Shown one piece after another: positions 45,087 to 52,991 of a DNA stretch of 64,000 nt (its first letter is position 1; each line of letters starts with the position of its first letter). The stretch comes from Methanolinea mesophila (GTDB lineage Archaea > Halobacteriota > Methanomicrobia > Methanomicrobiales > Methanospirillaceae). Both the position numbers and the translations under genes were made by a program. The stretch covers positions 496,001 through 560,000 of the forward strand of contig NZ_JAGGKR010000001.1 of assembly GCF_017873855.1 (NCBI RefSeq). Direction: 5' to 3'. A model generated the notes under the pieces. The model searched no databases. It saw only the letters and a list, made by a program, of their open reading frames with translations, and was not told the origin of the DNA.

Positions 45087-45784
45087 TATCGGTAATTATC
45101 CCCTCGTTTAACGAAGAGGCGAACATCGCCAGTTGCCTTGAGTCGCTCTCCCGGCAGACCATCCCCCGGGACCAGTATGAGATCATCGTGGTGGACGGGG
45201 ACTCGCACGACCGTACCAGGGAGATTGCAGAGCAGTACGCGGACCTGGTCTTCATCCAGACCAGCAGGAAGGTGGGAGGGGCCCGGAACGACGGAGTACT
45301 CAGGGCAAAGGGCGAGATTGTCGCCACCACCGATGCGGACTGCTTCATCCCTCCCGACTGGATAGAACGGATCGGAAAAGACTTCATGCGTTACCCGGAG
45401 GTGGTCCAGCTCTACGGTCCGGTATACCCGAGAGAACCGGGGATAAAAAACTGGATTTCGCTCGCTCTTGCGAACACCTTCTCCCGTCTCGGCTACTATA
45501 CCAATACCCTTTTCTATACTCTCGGGGCCAACACCGCGTTTCGTAAAGCCGCCTTCATGAAAGCAGGCATGTACAGGACGATCGATGCGGGGGACGACCT
45601 GGAGATCGCACGGCGTATGCGAACCCTGGGAAAGGTTCTCTTCGACAACAAACTCAGGGTTGGGTTTTCCATGCGTCGTTACCAGCAGTTCGGGACACTG
45701 AAGTCCCTGTGGGAATGGATCTACATCGTTCTCCACGGGGGAGAGGCGGAAGATGTCTCCTATACCCGGCGAGAGTACAAATAA
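45083..45784 (+). CDS. Glycosyltransferase family 2 (GT-A)
   Basis: Inverting GT2 enzyme, 233 residues. Start MISVIIPSFNEEANIASCL, the donor-binding VVDGDSHDRTREIA, the metal motif TTDADC (D-x-D), and AGDDLEIARRMRTLG in the acceptor region are visible. There is no transmembrane tail. Together with the GT4 and flavoprotein genes it would build a cell-surface glycan or glycolipid. The stop is followed by a short gap with a good ribosome site for the thioesterase gene. Confidence 0.93.
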   Translation: MISVIIPSFNEEANIASCLESLSRQTIPRDQYEIIVVDGDSHDRTREIAEQYADLVFIQTSRKVGGARNDGVLRAKGEIVATTDADCFIPPDWIERIGKDFMRYPEVVQLYGPVYPREPGIKNWISLALANTFSRLGYYTNTLFYTLGANTAFRKAAFMKAGMYRTIDAGDDLEIARRMRTLGKVLFDNKLRVGFSMRRYQQFGTLKSLWEWIYIVLHGGEAEDVSYTRREYK

Positions 45785-45820
45785 CCCTGTGTTCCTCATC
45801 CCTCCCGGAGGTGCTTCAGA

Positions 45821-46246
45821 ATGACCCCGGGAACAAACAACGAGCGGGAGCGGAACAGGAAGTCCCTGACAGACGAGTTCAACCGCAGCGAGTTCGCCAG
45901 GCTGCTGGGAATGGTGGTGATGGATACCTGGGAAGGGGGAGTTAGGGTGAGGATGGATGTGACCGGAAAGAGAAACTCCCGTGGAAATGTCCATGGAGGT
46001 GCAATATTTTCTCTTGCGGATCAGGCGTTCGGGCTCGCCGCAAACCTGGAGGACGACCAGGTGGCCACCTCGGCCCATATCAATTATCTCTCTCCGGCGG
46101 GGGACCACCTGGAAGCGGTCGCAGAGCGTGTCGGGGGGAACGCACTCAATACCTTGTACCGGGTAACCGTCTATGAAGGTGAACGGGTTATCGCCACGTT
46201 CGAGGGTGTAGGGATACGGATGAAGCGTACGGCGCGGGGCAAGTAA
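45821..46246 (+). CDS. PaaI-type hotdog-fold thioesterase
   Basis: Acyl-CoA thioesterase of the PaaI/4HBT family, 141 residues, cytosolic. The catalytic region is NVHGGAIFSLADQAFG with N56, H58-G59-G60 and D67. The N-terminal 15 residues are charged and poorly conserved, and a later start cannot be excluded. GGAGGTG lies 7 bases before the ATG. It follows the glycosyltransferases by 36 bases and may be co-transcribed; no functional link is evident. Confidence 0.92.
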   Translation: MTPGTNNERERNRKSLTDEFNRSEFARLLGMVVMDTWEGGVRVRMDVTGKRNSRGNVHGGAIFSLADQAFGLAANLEDDQVATSAHINYLSPAGDHLEAVAERVGGNALNTLYRVTVYEGERVIATFEGVGIRMKRTARGK

Positions 46247-46749
46247 CGCGTCATATCCCGGAGTGGATCCCACCCCCGATATCACCGGATCAGCGGATAA
46301 TTTGTTCGCACCGGAAGAGTGTAATACCCCGGCGTAAAACCGTAGGGGTCAGGCATATCATTCCCGAACATCGGGAAACACGCGGTCGTTCATTAGATTC
46401 CGCTCTGTTGACAGCCTCTATCTCCATCATTTATGAGTGTTTTTTCAAGGCTTTGCCAGGGGTAGTACAAATCTATGGCATATGACGCGCCAGGGGCTCT
46501 GCCCCGCCGCTGCGGCGCCCCAACGGGATATGCCTGGACTGTCGCAGGGGCAGAATCTTGTTTCAAATTGACATTCAAACGAATTCTGCCGAAGGTAGAC
46601 ATTTGCCAGGATATCGCGCCGGGGGCTGCCGCAGTGGCGGGGGCGCCCCCCCCAAGAACGTCGCGCAGTAAGGATATCAAAAAGCCTTAAATTCGAAAAA
46701 TACCGGCCTAAAACTGTTTATGGCACTGCCAGACAGACAAAAAAAGGAT
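46247..46749. other. 503-base gap between convergent genes, holding repeat locus B
   Basis: Between the thioesterase and the convergent lipoprotein gene I see no gene. The right half is occupied by the palindromic repeat at 46447-46688. The left half (46247-46446) contains scattered short pieces such as GGCATATCATTCCCGAACAT that resemble the repeat but are too short to assign. Confidence 0.55.
46447..46688. repeat. Intergenic palindromic repeat, locus B (best copy)
   Basis: A near-palindromic element of 242 bp. Outer ends AAGGCTTT (46447-46454) and AAAGCCTT (46681-46688) are exact inverted repeats. Middle arms CGGGATATGCCTGG (46524-46537) and CCAGGATATCGCG (46606-46618) are near-inverse. The inner pair GGCAGAAT (46549-46556) and ATTCTGCC (46583-46590) is exact. 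All pairs share an axis near 46569, so the element could fold as one long hairpin. The GC-rich tracts GGGGCTCTGCCCCGCC and GCCGCAGTGGCGGGGGCG fall between the outer and middle arms. Copies with the same arms lie at 25236-25460, 48031-48215 and 57805-57962. Confidence 0.7.
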
Positions 46750-47265
46750 TTAGCTGTAGGTCCTGAATGCCAGGTCCTGGTCGTAGATCAGGTACCGTTT
46801 CCCGTCTGACATCTGTGCAACCACTTTCACGTTGTCGACTCCCCGGGTGCCGAGGATATCGATCTTGTCGTTCACCTGGGGTCGGGTGAGCCTGTCAACC
46901 ACCACGGTCCCATCGGATCTTGCGACAATTATATCCAGCCATTGCAGGAAATTGATCCCCGCTCCGCCTCGGAAACTGACGGTGATGTACGGCTCGGTCG
47001 AGACGGTGTTCCTTGTTACCTGGACCTCGACTTTCTGCCCGGTCGGCATCGGGGTGGTGAGGTAATCAGGTATCTCGATTACCGCAGTCGGCACGGTGGT
47101 CGGGGCGGTGGTCGGCACGGTGGTCATCACCGTGGTCTGGGTCGTGGGAGGGACGGTCGTGGCTACCGTCGTGGCCGGCCCGGACGTGGGCGAGGTGCAC
47201 CCTGCGGCGAGGAGCAGCCCGAAGAGCGCACAACAGACCAGGATAATTCCAATCCTCATCTTCAT
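46750..47265 (-). CDS. Lipoprotein with Thr-rich linker, unknown function
   Basis: Predicted lipoprotein of 171 residues: a hydrophobic signal (residues 5-20) ends in the lipobox LAAGC with C23 as the lipidated residue. A Thr/Pro/Val-rich linker of repeating TTVPT units (about 24-62) follows, then a small beta-rich domain (TVSFRGGAGINFLQWLDIIVARSD). The domain is not one I can name; similar small lipoproteins recur in Methanomicrobiales. A TATA-like CTTATAAT lies about 25 bases upstream (47285-47293). Confidence 0.83.
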   Translation of the reverse strand: MKMRIGIILVCCALFGLLLAAGCTSPTSGPATTVATTVPPTTQTTVMTTVPTTAPTTVPTAVIEIPDYLTTPMPTGQKVEVQVTRNTVSTEPYITVSFRGGAGINFLQWLDIIVARSDGTVVVDRLTRPQVNDKIDILGTRGVDNVKVVAQMSDGKRYLIYDQDLAFRTYS

Positions 47266-47500
47266 GCGGTACTATAAGCGCCCCGATTATAAGAGGTTTC
47301 TCGGAACCGGCAGGATCCTTTTCCCCGCCGGAACTTCCTGTCCTGATGTGCGCTCACTTTTCCCGCATCCTGTAAATCTGATTCGGAACAGACCTTATTT
47401 CGCCATTGAGCGCCATTATTTTCGCCCGAGCTAAGAGTCCTGTAAGGAAGAGAAGGCAGGTGAGCCTGAACCCGCATCGGACTGAAAAGAAATAAACTGA

Positions 47501-47585
47501 CGCCGAGGGGGAGATTTGAACTCCCGAGGCGCAGGGCGCCAATGGTTTTCGAGACCATCGCCTTCCCGGACTAGACTACCTCGGC
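47501..47585 (-). tRNA. tRNA-Ser(CGA)
   Basis: On the minus strand the 85-nt RNA has a 7-bp acceptor stem GCCGAGG/CCTCGGC, a D arm, anticodon stem-loop ATGGT-CTCGAAA-ACCAT (anticodon CGA, reading UCG serine codons), a long class II variable arm (GGCGCCCTGCGCC), and a T arm with GTTCAAATC. The discriminator base is G as expected for serine. CCA is not encoded, and no intron is seen. Confidence 0.95.
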
Positions 47586-47618
47586 CCGATGAGAGTAGCT
47601 ATTTTGCCTCCCGATTCG

Positions 47619-47624
47619 TATAAT
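47619..47624 (-). promoter_or_regulatory. TATA box for tRNA-Ser
   Basis: ATTATA on the minus strand lies about 35 bases before the tRNA 5' end, the usual archaeal tRNA promoter position. The same 50-base gap must also serve the divergent small gene at 47636. Confidence 0.5.
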
Positions 47625-47635
47625 GCTATCGAAGC

Positions 47636-47842
47636 ATGCCCTGCTGCAGGTTTGTTCTGATGCCCGGCGGAGAGGTCCTCGACCGTGAGATCCGGCCAGG
47701 TGAGACGTACGAGGAGGCCCTCCTCGCCCTTGGGATCATCCCGGACATCGTGCTCATATTTTATCGCGGGAAAAGCCTCCCCCAGGATAAAACCATCGAG
47801 GAGGATATGGTGGAGATCGTGGAGACCTGTTCGAGAGGGTGA
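47636..47842 (+). CDS. Small ThiS/MoaD-like beta-grasp protein without diglycine end
   Basis: This 68-residue protein has the length and pattern of the ubiquitin-like ThiS/MoaD sulfur carriers: a first beta hairpin (RFVLMPGGEVLDREI), a helix (TYEEALLALGI), and a final hairpin (IVLIFYRGKSLPQDKTIEEDMVEIVETC). The C-terminus is CSRG rather than the GG needed for adenylation and thiocarboxylate formation, so it may not act as a sulfur carrier. No ThiF/MoeB-type activating enzyme is nearby. The start is near a TATTTTG tract, consistent with a leaderless transcript. Family assignment is by fold pattern only. Confidence 0.65.
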   Translation: MPCCRFVLMPGGEVLDREIRPGETYEEALLALGIIPDIVLIFYRGKSLPQDKTIEEDMVEIVETCSRG

Positions 47843-48305
47843 ATTTTTTCAGGTCCCTTTAGGTTGAAAACCGGGGGCGAGGCTGTTGAAGAATTACATT
47901 CCCACCCTCGATAATCCGGTCATTTCCGCGGATATCCTCTGCGGATGCATCACAGGGGCTGGGTGTCAGTCTCGAGAGAGCCTGAACTAATTTAATCAAA
48001 TAGAATATCACTTTCGTCTCGCGAACGCCAGAGGATGGTTCCGCCGCCCCCGAAGGGCGCCCCGGCGGCGGATCAAGAACCTGAGCTAATAATATGGTAA
48101 GAAAAATGCCATTCGGTTTGGAAAGATAATTCCGGTACTCGATTGTCCACGGATATCCTCTGCGGGGCGCCGCAGCGGCGGGGCGACAGCCCCGGGAGCG
48201 TCCGCATTTCCATTACAAGAAAAAAAATACATTCGTTGATAAGGAACGAAATTTGTCTTGTCAGAATTGTAATTATTTTTCTCAAAAAATAATTTTTATC
48301 CGGAG
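47843..48305. other. 463-base gap between convergent genes, holding repeat locus D
   Basis: Between the small beta-grasp gene and the thermosome stop I see no gene. The gap contains the palindromic repeat parts listed at 47929-48215. The remainder is AT-rich, including a TTTTTCTCAAAAAATAATTTTT stretch next to the thermosome stop that probably ends that transcript. Confidence 0.55.
47929..48215. repeat. Intergenic palindromic repeat, locus D
   Basis: It contains an exact 16-base direct repeat CGGATATCCTCTGCGG at 47929-47944 and 48150-48165. The second copy continues as GGGCGCCGCAGCGGCGGGGC (48164 on), which is the reverse complement of the left arm of locus B apart from a few bases. A further GC hairpin, CCGCCGCCCCCGAAGGGCGC, lies at 48041-48060. 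The gap seems to hold at least two partial copies of the family. Confidence 0.6.
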
Positions 48306-49901
48306 TTATGCACCGGGCATCGGAGGAGCACCCGCGCTGCGGGTGATCATCATGTCGTCCACTCGGAGGAGGAGGGAGGCCGCTTCGGTCGCACTCTGGA
48401 TTGACTGGCGCTTGGATCGCTGGGGTTCGATTACCCCGTTCTTCAGCATGTCCACGATCTTCCCGGTGTAGACATCCAGACCGGCATACTTCTCGCCTTT
48501 CTGGTGGGCATTCTTCAGGTCAACCAGCTTGTCGATGGGGTGGAACCCCGAGTTCTCCGCGAGCGTAACAGGGATAACCTCGAATGCGGAAGCGTAGGCC
48601 TCAATGGCGAGCTGCTCCCTTCCACCGACGGCCGCTGCGTAATCCCTGACTCGCATAAGTATCTCGGTCTCCACCGATGCGCCGCCGACCACGAGCTTTC
48701 CGTCCTCCATCGAGTCCATGACCACGCTGGTACCGTCGACGACCGCCCGCTCGAGCTCGTCCAGAAGGTATTCGGTCGAGCCGCGAAGGAGAATAGTGAC
48801 GGCTTTGGGATTATCGCACCCGGAGACCTTGATGATATCCAGGTCTTCCAGCTGCTCCACGGTCTCGGCCTTGCCAAGCGCATCGGGGGTGAGATCCTCG
48901 ACCTTGTTCACGATCTGTGCGCAGAGTGCCTTTGCCGCGTACTTCATGTCCTTCTCGGGAACGTCCTCGACGGCGAACACCCCGTTTTTCGCAAGGAAAA
49001 ACTGGACCGGGTCGGCGATCCCCTTCTGGCAGAAGAGCACGTTCGCACCCGCCGCGATGACCGCGTCCGAGAACTTCTTCAGGGTCTCCCGCTCCTGGGC
49101 GGAGAATGCTTCCATCTGCTGGCTGGAAGAGATCCGGATCTTTGCCTTGGTCTGGGTCTTCTTGATCTCCATCGGGCTTGCGATGAGGGCGACCTTTGCG
49201 TTCTTGACCTTGCGGGGCATGTCCTCGGAGACCCTGCTCTTGTCGATGACCAGTCCCCGGACCAGCTCCGCGTCGTCCATGGTCTCGCCCTTCTGCTTCT
49301 TGATCATCACGTTGTCTTCGTCGGCGGTGACCTTCCCGTCCTCTTTCTCGGCGATGGCCATCACGGCGTCCACCACGATACCGTTCAGGCTGCCCTTCAC
49401 CGACTCGATGGACTTCCCGGTCATGGCCGTGTCGGCGATCATGATCAGTTTCTCACGGTCGAAGGGATCGATCTCGATGGTCAGGTCGTCGAGGATCTCC
49501 ATGGCCTTCTTCATCCCCAGGCGGTAGCCCTGTGCGATGACAGTCGGATGGATCTTCTTCTCGATCAGCTGTTCGGCCTTCTCCATCATGGACCCGACCA
49601 GCACCACGGCGGTAGTGGTGCCGTCTCCCACTTCGTTGTCCTGGGCTTCGGCCACCTCGATGACCATCTTTGCACCCGGGTGCTGGACCGATATCTCGGA
49701 GAGAATCGTGGCGCCGTCGTTGGTGACCGTCACGTCACCGGTGCCGGAGACCAGCATCTTGTCCATACCCCGGGGGCCGAGGGTGGTGCGGACCGCACTG
49801 GCGATGGCCTTTGCCGCCGCAATATTCGAGCGCTGGGCTTCAAGGCCCCTGTTCCGGTCCACGTTGTCCTTCAGGATAATGATCGGTTGTCCTCCTAGCA
49901 T
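48306..49901 (-). CDS. thsA: Thermosome subunit (group II chaperonin)
   Basis: ATP-driven double-ring chaperonin (CCT/TCP-1 type), 531 residues, cytosolic. Signatures: [12 protein letters not shown], the ATPase [19 protein letters not shown], the apical protrusion region, and [17 protein letters not shown] with the C-terminal ATP-site aspartate in the VDLKNAHQ region. The tail ends [14 protein letters not shown]. The ATG at 49901 with GGAGGAT just upstream is the start; an in-frame TTG four codons earlier is within that site. It is monocistronic. Confidence 0.98.
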   Translation of the reverse strand: MLGGQPIIILKDNVDRNRGLEAQRSNIAAAKAIASAVRTTLGPRGMDKMLVSGTGDVTVTNDGATILSEISVQHPGAKMVIEVAEAQDNEVGDGTTTAVVLVGSMMEKAEQLIEKKIHPTVIAQGYRLGMKKAMEILDDLTIEIDPFDREKLIMIADTAMTGKSIESVKGSLNGIVVDAVMAIAEKEDGKVTADEDNVMIKKQKGETMDDAELVRGLVIDKSRVSEDMPRKVKNAKVALIASPMEIKKTQTKAKIRISSSQQMEAFSAQERETLKKFSDAVIAAGANVLFCQKGIADPVQFFLAKNGVFAVEDVPEKDMKYAAKALCAQIVNKVEDLTPDALGKAETVEQLEDLDIIKVSGCDNPKAVTILLRGSTEYLLDELERAVVDGTSVVMDSMEDGKLVVGGASVETEILMRVRDYAAAVGGREQLAIEAYASAFEVIPVTLAENSGFHPIDKLVDLKNAHQKGEKYAGLDVYTGKIVDMLKNGVIEPQRSKRQSIQSATEAASLLLRVDDMMITRSAGAPPMPGA

Positions 49902-49938
49902 AATATCCTCCAATGTTGTAAAAGATGGAATTGAACTT

Positions 49939-49950
49939 CTATATAAATTA
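49939..49950 (-). promoter_or_regulatory. TATA box of the thermosome gene
   Basis: TAATTTATATAG on the minus strand lies about 43 bases before the ATG, predicting a transcript start about 17 bases upstream of it. Confidence 0.6.
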
Positions 49951-49982
49951 GTCTATTTTGAGGCTTCCCAAAAAAAGCCCTT

Positions 49983-50603
49983 TCAATCGATACGGGATAT
50001 TTTGAAGAGCGAATAGACCGGAACTCCCTCGACGTCCTTGATACCGCGCTTATCGAAGATCACCCAGATCGCGAGTGGTACAGCTCCATGCTTGCGAAGA
50101 TAGCGCACCACCTCCTGCATGGTCTTCCCCGAGGTGATCACGTCATCGACCACGATGCAGCGCTCGCCGGCGATATTCGCAAAATTACCGCTGATCGATC
50201 CCAGCGGCGGGTCCGAGGTGCTGTGCTTGGCCGGGTGATAAATCGCGAGCTTCGCGTCCTCTTCCACGGCGATGAGCGTGGCCATGGGTATCCCGGAGAT
50301 CGCGATCCCCACGATGGTCGACGGGTAATTCTCAACCGGGGTCTCTTCCTTCCCCACGTCCCTGGCTGCGGTATAATACCGCTTCTGCATCATCATCGCC
50401 AGATCGTCAAGCAGGGGGCCCTGTCCGCTCACCATGCTCCAGTCGATATGGACATCTTTCGGGATCTGGGCTCCTTTCTGCTGGGTGAGGAGCCAGGTCA
50501 CCGTCTCCATGGAAAGGGAGAGCTCATCCGCGATCTGCCCCGGGCTGTGGCCCTCAGAAAGAAGCATCTGTGCCTTTTGTATCAGCTCTTCGAGCGATGA
50601 CAT
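49983..50603 (-). CDS. gfcR: Orotate-phosphoribosyltransferase-like regulator (GfcR type)
   Basis: This 206-residue protein combines an N-terminal helix-turn-helix (about 1-45, [30 protein letters not shown]) with a type I PRTase domain having the PRPP loop [14 protein letters not shown] near 146. It matches the archaeal PyrE-like group, whose haloarchaeal member GfcR controls sugar-degradation genes. A regulator sensing PRPP or a phosphosugar is the likely role. It is last in the prs-rtcA-nob1 operon, 21 bases after nob1, so it sits beside the PRPP-synthesis gene. Confidence 0.9.
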   Translation of the reverse strand: MSSLEELIQKAQMLLSEGHSPGQIADELSLSMETVTWLLTQQKGAQIPKDVHIDWSMVSGQGPLLDDLAMMMQKRYYTAARDVGKEETPVENYPSTIVGIAISGIPMATLIAVEEDAKLAIYHPAKHSTSDPPLGSISGNFANIAGERCIVVDDVITSGKTMQEVVRYLRKHGAVPLAIWVIFDKRGIKDVEGVPVYSLFKISRID

Positions 50604-50624
50604 GAGAAAAACAAGGTGTCTCGG

Positions 50625-51080
50625 CTATTTAAGTTTTCTTTTGATTTGTGCGCCGCAAACCGGACATTCACCCGGTTCCCGGTAATATCTTCCGCATCCT
50701 GCGCACCGATACTTCCACTGCACCTTCGCCGCCCTGCGCTGCAGGATCGGATGGACCTCGATTCCCAGTTTCTTTGCCACGTTCTGGACCGCAAAGTCAT
50801 CGGTGCAGATATCTCCCCCGATCTCCAGCGCCAGGGCCAGCACGGCCTCATCCACGGGAGAGAGCACTCCACGGTCCCCGGTCTTAGTCGCGGCGATCTT
50901 CACCTTTTCGATCGATTCGTCTCCCGGCTGGAGTACCCTGAGTCCCTGATGTTCCAGGAGATCAAACCTGCATTTCGCCTGCAGATCCCGCAGTTCTTCC
51001 ACGACACCCGGGACGGAATAGAGCTCGCCGGAAAATGAGATATCCAGGAAAAATGCTCCCGCATCGAGGACACGTTTCAT
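50625..51080 (-). CDS. nob1: Endonuclease Nob1 (16S rRNA 3'-end maturation)
   Basis: PIN-domain endonuclease with a C-terminal zinc ribbon, 151 residues, which cuts pre-16S rRNA at the mature 3' end. PIN acidic residues are seen at D6 (RVLDAGAFF), in SPVDEAVLALALE and in ICTDDFAVQNVA. The ribbon is CAGCGRYYREPGECPVCG. Its ATG overlaps the rtcA stop by 4 bases. Confidence 0.93.
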   Translation of the reverse strand: MKRVLDAGAFFLDISFSGELYSVPGVVEELRDLQAKCRFDLLEHQGLRVLQPGDESIEKVKIAATKTGDRGVLSPVDEAVLALALEIGGDICTDDFAVQNVAKKLGIEVHPILQRRAAKVQWKYRCAGCGRYYREPGECPVCGAQIKRKLK

Positions 51081-52060
51081 CTCCGCACCTCGGCAGTACC
51101 TTCGGGATCCTCACTGACCCGGAGGGGGAGGCCGAATTGTTCCAATAGCCAGAGCATTGTTCTTGAATGCAGGGTGAGTGGTACGGTGATGAACCGCCCT
51201 CCGTACACGGCCACGTACGGCATGAGCTGATCGGCAAGGTGGCGGTCCGCCCCCCCCGGCGGGTCCAGTTCTGCTATCAGTGCATCGGCGGCTGCAGTTC
51301 CCACCTGCTCTGCAGGAAGTCCCCGGCGCCCCAGTGCCGTGCCTCCTTTGGAGTCCTGCCAGACCGTGCACGACGTGCCTGTCGAGGGGCCGCTTCTCCG
51401 GTCGAAAATGACAGGATACTCGAGTCCGGTATATCGTGCGAGACGCTCCGCCGCGGATACCCCCTGCCGGGCGGCCACGTGTTCCGGAAGATTGGCGGAA
51501 CAGGAGATCACTCCCCTGGATTCTCCGGAAGGGATTGCCATCGGGGTCAGCGCGGACGGGCGGACCGTGATCCTTACCTTCCCCCCTCCGGCGGGGTAAT
51601 AGCCCCTCTGCAGGATTTCCACGGTCACCTCGGCCCCGCAGGCTTTGAGGACAGGGAGAAAGACCCGGGTGAAGTAATCGATCGTGGGACTTTTCCGGAC
51701 CTCAGTCCCCCCGGTTATGGAGAGCGATGCACCCGAACGGAGGGCGACAAAAAGCCAGGCCTGGAGGACCAGGGGAATACTCCCTGCGGTACCGATATCG
51801 ATATCCTGGTCGCGGCGGACCGGGTTGCCGGGTGTGAACTCAAGCAGGCTGCTCGTCGGACTGCACCCTTTCACCGTCGCACCGCACAGCCCTGCTACAG
51901 CGCGGACCGCACTGCAGTGCTGGGGAGCCAGCCCGGGTCGCGCTCTACCGCCGCGGACCCTGTCGATCGTGACCGGTATACCGGTCACCGCGGATAGTGC
52001 GACGGACGTGCGGACTATCTGTCCTCCCCCCTCCATCATGGACCCGTCGATTCGGAGCAT
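51077..52060 (-). CDS. rtcA: RNA 3'-terminal phosphate cyclase
   Basis: Converts RNA 3'-phosphate to a 2',3'-cyclic phosphate using ATP, 327 residues. Visible: IDGSMMEGGGQIVRTSVALS, VRGGRARPGLAPQHCSAVRA, and the C-terminal histidine segment TLHSRTMLWLLEQFG that carries the AMP-accepting His. The ATG at 52060 overlaps the prs stop by 1 base; the longer open frame lies inside prs. No RtcB gene is visible nearby. Confidence 0.94.
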   Translation of the reverse strand: MLRIDGSMMEGGGQIVRTSVALSAVTGIPVTIDRVRGGRARPGLAPQHCSAVRAVAGLCGATVKGCSPTSSLLEFTPGNPVRRDQDIDIGTAGSIPLVLQAWLFVALRSGASLSITGGTEVRKSPTIDYFTRVFLPVLKACGAEVTVEILQRGYYPAGGGKVRITVRPSALTPMAIPSGESRGVISCSANLPEHVAARQGVSAAERLARYTGLEYPVIFDRRSGPSTGTSCTVWQDSKGGTALGRRGLPAEQVGTAAADALIAELDPPGGADRHLADQLMPYVAVYGGRFITVPLTLHSRTMLWLLEQFGLPLRVSEDPEGTAEVRR

Positions 52061-52905
52061 CAGGCTGTGATCTCCGCGGCAAGGCGTTTTGCCGCAGAAT
52101 AACAACTGCAACCCCGTTCGATCGTGTCGCTGCACGCCACATCAAGGATCCCGGCAGCCCGAAGGTGGGTATACGCTCCCCCGGACAGCACCCCGTGCAC
52201 GCACACCGCATGGATGCTTCGTGCACCCTGGTCCGCGAGCATCCCTGCCGCAGTCGCAAGGGTGCCCCCGGTCGATATGATATCGTCCACGATCACCACG
52301 GTCCTCCCTTCCGCACAGAGCGATTTGGGCTTCATAGTGACCTCTTCTCCGGAATGCCGGGTTTTTTGCAGGTGATCCGCATCCCAGCGGCCGGACTGGG
52401 CTACGGCTTTGCCGAACCGGGCCGCACCCTCATCGGGCGCCAGGACGAGGGGGTCGGCGAGCCCCATGGCTTTCAGGTACTCGCCCACATCCTCCGCGAG
52501 GGAAATATTCCGTGCGGGAATGGTGAAATGGTCCAGCACACTCTCTTCATGGATATTTACCGTGATGACCTCTTCAGCGACCGTGGAGAGCGCCCGGGCG
52601 ATCGCCCGGGCCGAGAGCGGTTCCCCGGGATGGAACTGTTTATCCTGTCGTGCGTAGCCCATGTAGGGAACCGCCAGGGTGCAGGACGACTCCCGGCATG
52701 CGTCGAGAAGGAGGAGGAGCTGGACCAGATCGTCATTACTGGTCACGCTGCCCACTACCACCGTCCGTTCGTCCAGTTGCCCTGCCCGGAGGTACAGCTC
52801 CCCGTCGGGGAAGCGGGAAAACCGCACGTCCACGAGACTGCATCCCAGCTCTCCTGCAAGCCTTGCAGCCAGGATTTGTGAAGATTCGGTGCTAATAACC
52901 CTCAT
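52060..52905 (-). CDS. prs: Ribose-phosphate pyrophosphokinase (class III PRPP synthase)
   Basis: Makes PRPP from ribose 5-phosphate and ATP, 281 residues. Motifs: FSRFPDGELYLR, YMGYARQDKQFHPGEPLSAR (ATP site), VNIHEESVLDHF, LAPDEGAARFG, and the PRPP loop VVIVDDIISTGGT. The start ATG is at 52905, close to a TTTAAGTA box (about 52928-52936). It leads the prs-rtcA-nob1-gfcR operon and is divergent from lonB. Confidence 0.96.
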   Translation of the reverse strand: MRVISTESSQILAARLAGELGCSLVDVRFSRFPDGELYLRAGQLDERTVVVGSVTSNDDLVQLLLLLDACRESSCTLAVPYMGYARQDKQFHPGEPLSARAIARALSTVAEEVITVNIHEESVLDHFTIPARNISLAEDVGEYLKAMGLADPLVLAPDEGAARFGKAVAQSGRWDADHLQKTRHSGEEVTMKPKSLCAEGRTVVIVDDIISTGGTLATAAGMLADQGARSIHAVCVHGVLSGGAYTHLRAAGILDVACSDTIERGCSCYSAAKRLAAEITA

Positions 52906-52947
52906 CCAATGCTACCTCATGCTGAAAGTACTTAAACCACCATGGAT

Positions 52948-52956
52948 AAATTATAT
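52948..52956 (+). promoter_or_regulatory. TATA box of the lonB operon
   Basis: AAATTATAT lies about 40 bases before the lonB ATG in the 86-base region shared with divergent prs. Confidence 0.5.
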
Positions 52957-52991
52957 CACTACCTGTAGCGTCCAGAGAGGTAAAATCAATA

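Noticed and set aside
25236-48215. Reading the intergenic GC repeats as CRISPR or insertion-sequence ends
   Set aside because: Copies are few, far apart and imperfect, with no regular spacers, cas genes or transposase; a dispersed palindromic repeat fits better.
48504-49898. Open frame of 464 codons antisense to the thermosome gene
   Set aside because: The His/Asp/Leu-rich translation is a shadow of strong codon bias in the thermosome gene; there is no promoter or ribosome site.
52061-52135. N-terminal extension of RtcA into prs
   Set aside because: Not family-like; the ATG at 52060 gives the canonical start and overlaps the prs stop.
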